Source: Chimaeribacter californicus (lineage in GTDB: Bacteria > Pseudomonadota > Gammaproteobacteria > Enterobacterales > Enterobacteriaceae). Taken from it: DNA of 64,000 bases. The stretch lies in contig NZ_PJZF01000004.1 of the NCBI RefSeq assembly GCF_002858675.1, positions 1 through 64,000 of the forward strand, given 5' to 3'. Below the pieces are notes generated by a model, which did no database searches, was not told the origin of the DNA, and saw nothing but the letters and a program-made list of their open reading frames with translations. The position numbers and the translations under genes are program-made. Position 1 is the stretch's first letter. Each line of letters opens with the position of its first letter. Shown here piece by piece: positions 61,902 through 64,000 of the stretch.

Positions 61902-64000
61902 ATGTTGTCGGCTTTTAACCTGAAGCGCTCCAGCCTGCTGTGTTCCCTTGCGCTGTTTGTTCCCCTCGCTTCCCTTGCTGAAGATACCGTAGTCGTCACT
62001 GCCCAGCCGGCAGAAACAGCCGATACGCCGACCCAGGGCTACAGCGCCAAAACCAGCCGGAGCGCCACCAAAACCGACCAGCCTCTGATCACCACCGGCC
62101 AGGCGGTGTCTGTGATTACCCGCCAGCAGATGGATGACCAGAACGCCACTACCGTCAACGCGGCGCTGAACTACACGCCGGGCGTGTTCACCAACTTCGC
62201 CGGCGGCGCGACCCGCTACGACACCGTCTCCCTGCGCGGTTTCCACGGCGGCGATGTGAATAACACCTTCCTGGATGGCCTGCGCCTGTTAAGCGACGGC
62301 AGCAGCTATAACGCCCTGCAGGTTGACCCGTGGTTCCTGGAGCGCATTGATGTGCTGAAAGGCCCCTCCTCTGCGCTGTATGGCCAGGGCATCCCCGGCG
62401 GTGTGGTGATTGAGAGCACCAAGCGCCCGCAGTTCGCCCCTGAAGGCCATGTGCGCCTCTCCGGCGGCAACTTCAACACCAAGGGCGGCGCGTTTGACTA
62501 CACCGACGCGATCAATGACCAGTGGGCCTACCGCATCACCGGCATGACCCGCAGCAGCGACACCCAGTACGACAACCAGCGCGAAGAGCGTTACGCCATC
62601 TCTCCGCAATTGCTGTGGCAGCCGGATGAGAACACCTCGCTGCTGTTGCGCGCGTACCTGCAAAAAGATCCGTCCGGCGGCTACCACTCAGCGGTACCGG
62701 CTGACGGCAGCCTGTATGGCGATCGCCTGAGCCGCGGCTTCTTCGACGGCGAAAGCAGCCACAACGTCTTCAAACGCTGGGAGCAGATCTACAGCTATGA
62801 ATTCCAGCACGCGTTTAACGAAACCTGGTCATTCCGCCAGAACGCCAGCTACACCCACTCCAACACCAAGCTGGAGCAGGTGTACGGCATTGGCTGGAAT
62901 GCCGACCGCAGCGAGATGAGCCGTTACTACTCCGGGGAAGACTCCTCGCTGAACGCCTTCGCGATTGATAACCAGCTCGAGGCCGATTTCGCCACCGGGA
63001 TGCTGGAGCATAAGGTGGTGGTGGGCTTTGACTTCCAGCACTTCACCAATGACACCTCGTCTGAGAGCGGCTACGCCACCAACCTTGATCCGTATACCGG
63101 CGCAACCGGCGGCGATACGCTCTACCAGGACGGCGCATTCACTATCCCCGGCGTGTTCGGCAGCCACGTTAAACGCAAGTACACCCAGACCGGCGGGTAT
63201 TTGCAGGATGATATGAAGCTCGACAAGTGGCACCTGACCCTGTCCGGCCGCTATGACAACCTGAAGTCCAAGGCCACCACCTATGAAACCGACGTGACCG
63301 ATGAGCGCAGCGACGATCATGTGACCGGCCGCGCCTCGCTGTTGTACGCGTTCGATAACGGTATTTCGCCGTACATGAGTTACAGCACCGCCGTGACCCC
63401 GGCGACGTTGACGGACATAAACGGCAACCTGCTGAAGCCGACCACCAGCGAGCAGTATGAAGTGGGCGTGAAATACCAGCCGGTGGGCAGTGCTTCGCTG
63501 TACTCCGCCGCGCTGTATGACCTGACCCAAAAGGATGTGGCTAACCGCATCGTTCAGGGCAGCTACTATGTCCCGGCCGGGAAAGTCCATTCCCAGGGGC
63601 TGGAACTGGAAGCACGCACGCCGATTACCAAACGTTTCAACGTGATTGCCGGGTACACCTATAACAAGGTGAAATTCAAAGACGCGGTTGACGGCAACGA
63701 CGGCAACACCCCGTACGTGACGCCGAAGCAGATGGCGTCCCTGTGGGGCCAGTACAACTCCGCGATTGGGGTGGATCTGGGCGCGGGCGTGCGTTACATC
63801 GGCACCCAGTGGGCGGATAACGAAAACACCCTGCACATGCCGTCCGCCACGCTGTTTGACGCCTCCTTGCGCATGAACCTGGCGCAGTTCAGCCCGGAGC
63901 TGAAAGGGGCCTTCGTGCAGCTTAACGTCAACAACCTGACCGACAAGAAGTACGTCGCTGCCTGCTACGGCACCGGTTACTGCTACTGGGGCCAGGAGCG
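61902..64000 (+). CDS. TonB-dependent hydroxamate siderophore receptor (FoxA/FhuA type), cut by window end
   Basis: The visible part is 699 residues; the stop lies beyond the window, but little is missing. A signal peptide of about 26 residues precedes the TonB box EDTVVVTAQ. The plug has SVITRQQMDDQN, LRGFHGG and RIDVLKGPSSALYGQGIPGG. The barrel ends with VNNLTDKKYVAACYGTGYCY, then WGQER, the terminal pattern of FhuA/FoxA receptors with a disulfide pair. The ligand is probably ferrioxamine or another trihydroxamate. The start at 61902 is chosen because AGGGAT is seven bases before it; the ATG at 61896 is too close. Confidence 0.88.
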   Translation, partial: MLSAFNLKRSSLLCSLALFVPLASLAEDTVVVTAQPAETADTPTQGYSAKTSRSATKTDQPLITTGQAVSVITRQQMDDQNATTVNAALNYTPGVFTNFAGGATRYDTVSLRGFHGGDVNNTFLDGLRLLSDGSSYNALQVDPWFLERIDVLKGPSSALYGQGIPGGVVIESTKRPQFAPEGHVRLSGGNFNTKGGAFDYTDAINDQWAYRITGMTRSSDTQYDNQREERYAISPQLLWQPDENTSLLLRAYLQKDPSGGYHSAVPADGSLYGDRLSRGFFDGESSHNVFKRWEQIYSYEFQHAFNETWSFRQNASYTHSNTKLEQVYGIGWNADRSEMSRYYSGEDSSLNAFAIDNQLEADFATGMLEHKVVVGFDFQHFTNDTSSESGYATNLDPYTGATGGDTLYQDGAFTIPGVFGSHVKRKYTQTGGYLQDDMKLDKWHLTLSGRYDNLKSKATTYETDVTDERSDDHVTGRASLLYAFDNGISPYMSYSTAVTPATLTDINGNLLKPTTSEQYEVGVKYQPVGSASLYSAALYDLTQKDVANRIVQGSYYVPAGKVHSQGLELEARTPITKRFNVIAGYTYNKVKFKDAVDGNDGNTPYVTPKQMASLWGQYNSAIGVDLGAGVRYIGTQWADNENTLHMPSATLFDASLRMNLAQFSPELKGAFVQLNVNNLTDKKYVAACYGTGYCYWGQE

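Noticed and set aside
62829-63836. A 335-codon minus-strand frame near the window end
   Set aside because: It is antisense to the siderophore receptor, whose frame has clear motifs and a signal peptide.

Overview
The window is chromosomal DNA from a GC-rich member of the Enterobacterales. The evidence is enteric-specific families (YjcB-like and YnfC-like proteins), a livKHMGF-type operon, E. coli-like membrane glucose dehydrogenase, Fur and CRP sites of enteric type, and a type VI secretion Hcp. I cannot fix the genus; a Serratia/Erwinia-like relative is a guess. I found no rRNA, tRNA, insertion sequence or CRISPR array. Most of the window is ordinary metabolic and transport DNA broken by AT-rich or scarred accessory patches.

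Layout. 1-8 kb: end of an unknown gene, a diacetylphloroglucinol-hydrolase-like gene with its own promoter and operator, the PQQ glucose dehydrogenase gcd, a lone contractile-tail-sheath-like gene, and two YsnF/AvaK stress proteins. 8.5-13.7 kb: a complete branched-chain amino-acid ABC operon behind a hairpin-rich leader. 13.7-19.6 kb: acetyltransferase, ASCH protein, Fur-controlled catecholate receptor, MsrA, diguanylate cyclase. 19.8-26.7 kb: phosphoketolase, PhzF, a KGG stress peptide, an OBAP/DUF1264 protein, AlaX, and a frameshifted LysR gene. 26.7-33.5 kb: a coiled-coil membrane protein, O-methyltransferase, esterase, a YjcB-like protein with a consensus CRP site, an ABM-domain membrane protein, and a LysR gene divergent from a CMD-tautomerase-DUF4865 operon. 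33.7-39.8 kb: sugar porter, a convergent RES/HTH pair that looks like a toxin-antitoxin module, cysteine hydrolase, and a phospholipase D. 39.7-40.1 kb: the scar of a lost TonB-receptor/ExbB locus. 40.8-43.3 kb: a second, divergent PQQ dehydrogenase. 43.4-44.8 kb: an AT-rich orphan Hcp cassette. 45-49.7 kb: MFS transporter, AraC regulator, EthD protein, glutathione peroxidase, pirin. 49.9-59 kb: an organosulfur scavenging operon. 59-64 kb: YnfC-like lipoprotein, MocA-like nucleotidyltransferase, MlrA-like regulator, and a Fur-controlled hydroxamate receptor cut by the window end.

How genes work together. The best-defined system is at 49.9-56.7 kb: two flavin monooxygenases, an M20 deacetylase, a GNAT acetyltransferase and a polar amino-acid-type ABC importer. 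This is the gene set of the Bacillus yxe (scm) and ytm (sna/cmo) operons, which import S-modified cysteines, N-acetylate them, oxidatively cleave the C-S bond and deacetylate the product to recover cysteine. A DMT-type exporter and a second paralogous binding protein flank it. The two PQQ dehydrogenases suggest periplasmic oxidation of two different polyols or sugars. The two siderophore receptors each have a visible Fur site.

The features most worth a second look are the orphan tail-sheath-like protein, the convergent RES/HTH pair with an 11-bp inverted repeat straddling its promoter, the Hcp cassette, the TonB-receptor/ExbB deletion scar, the organosulfur operon and the divergent second glucose-dehydrogenase paralogue.
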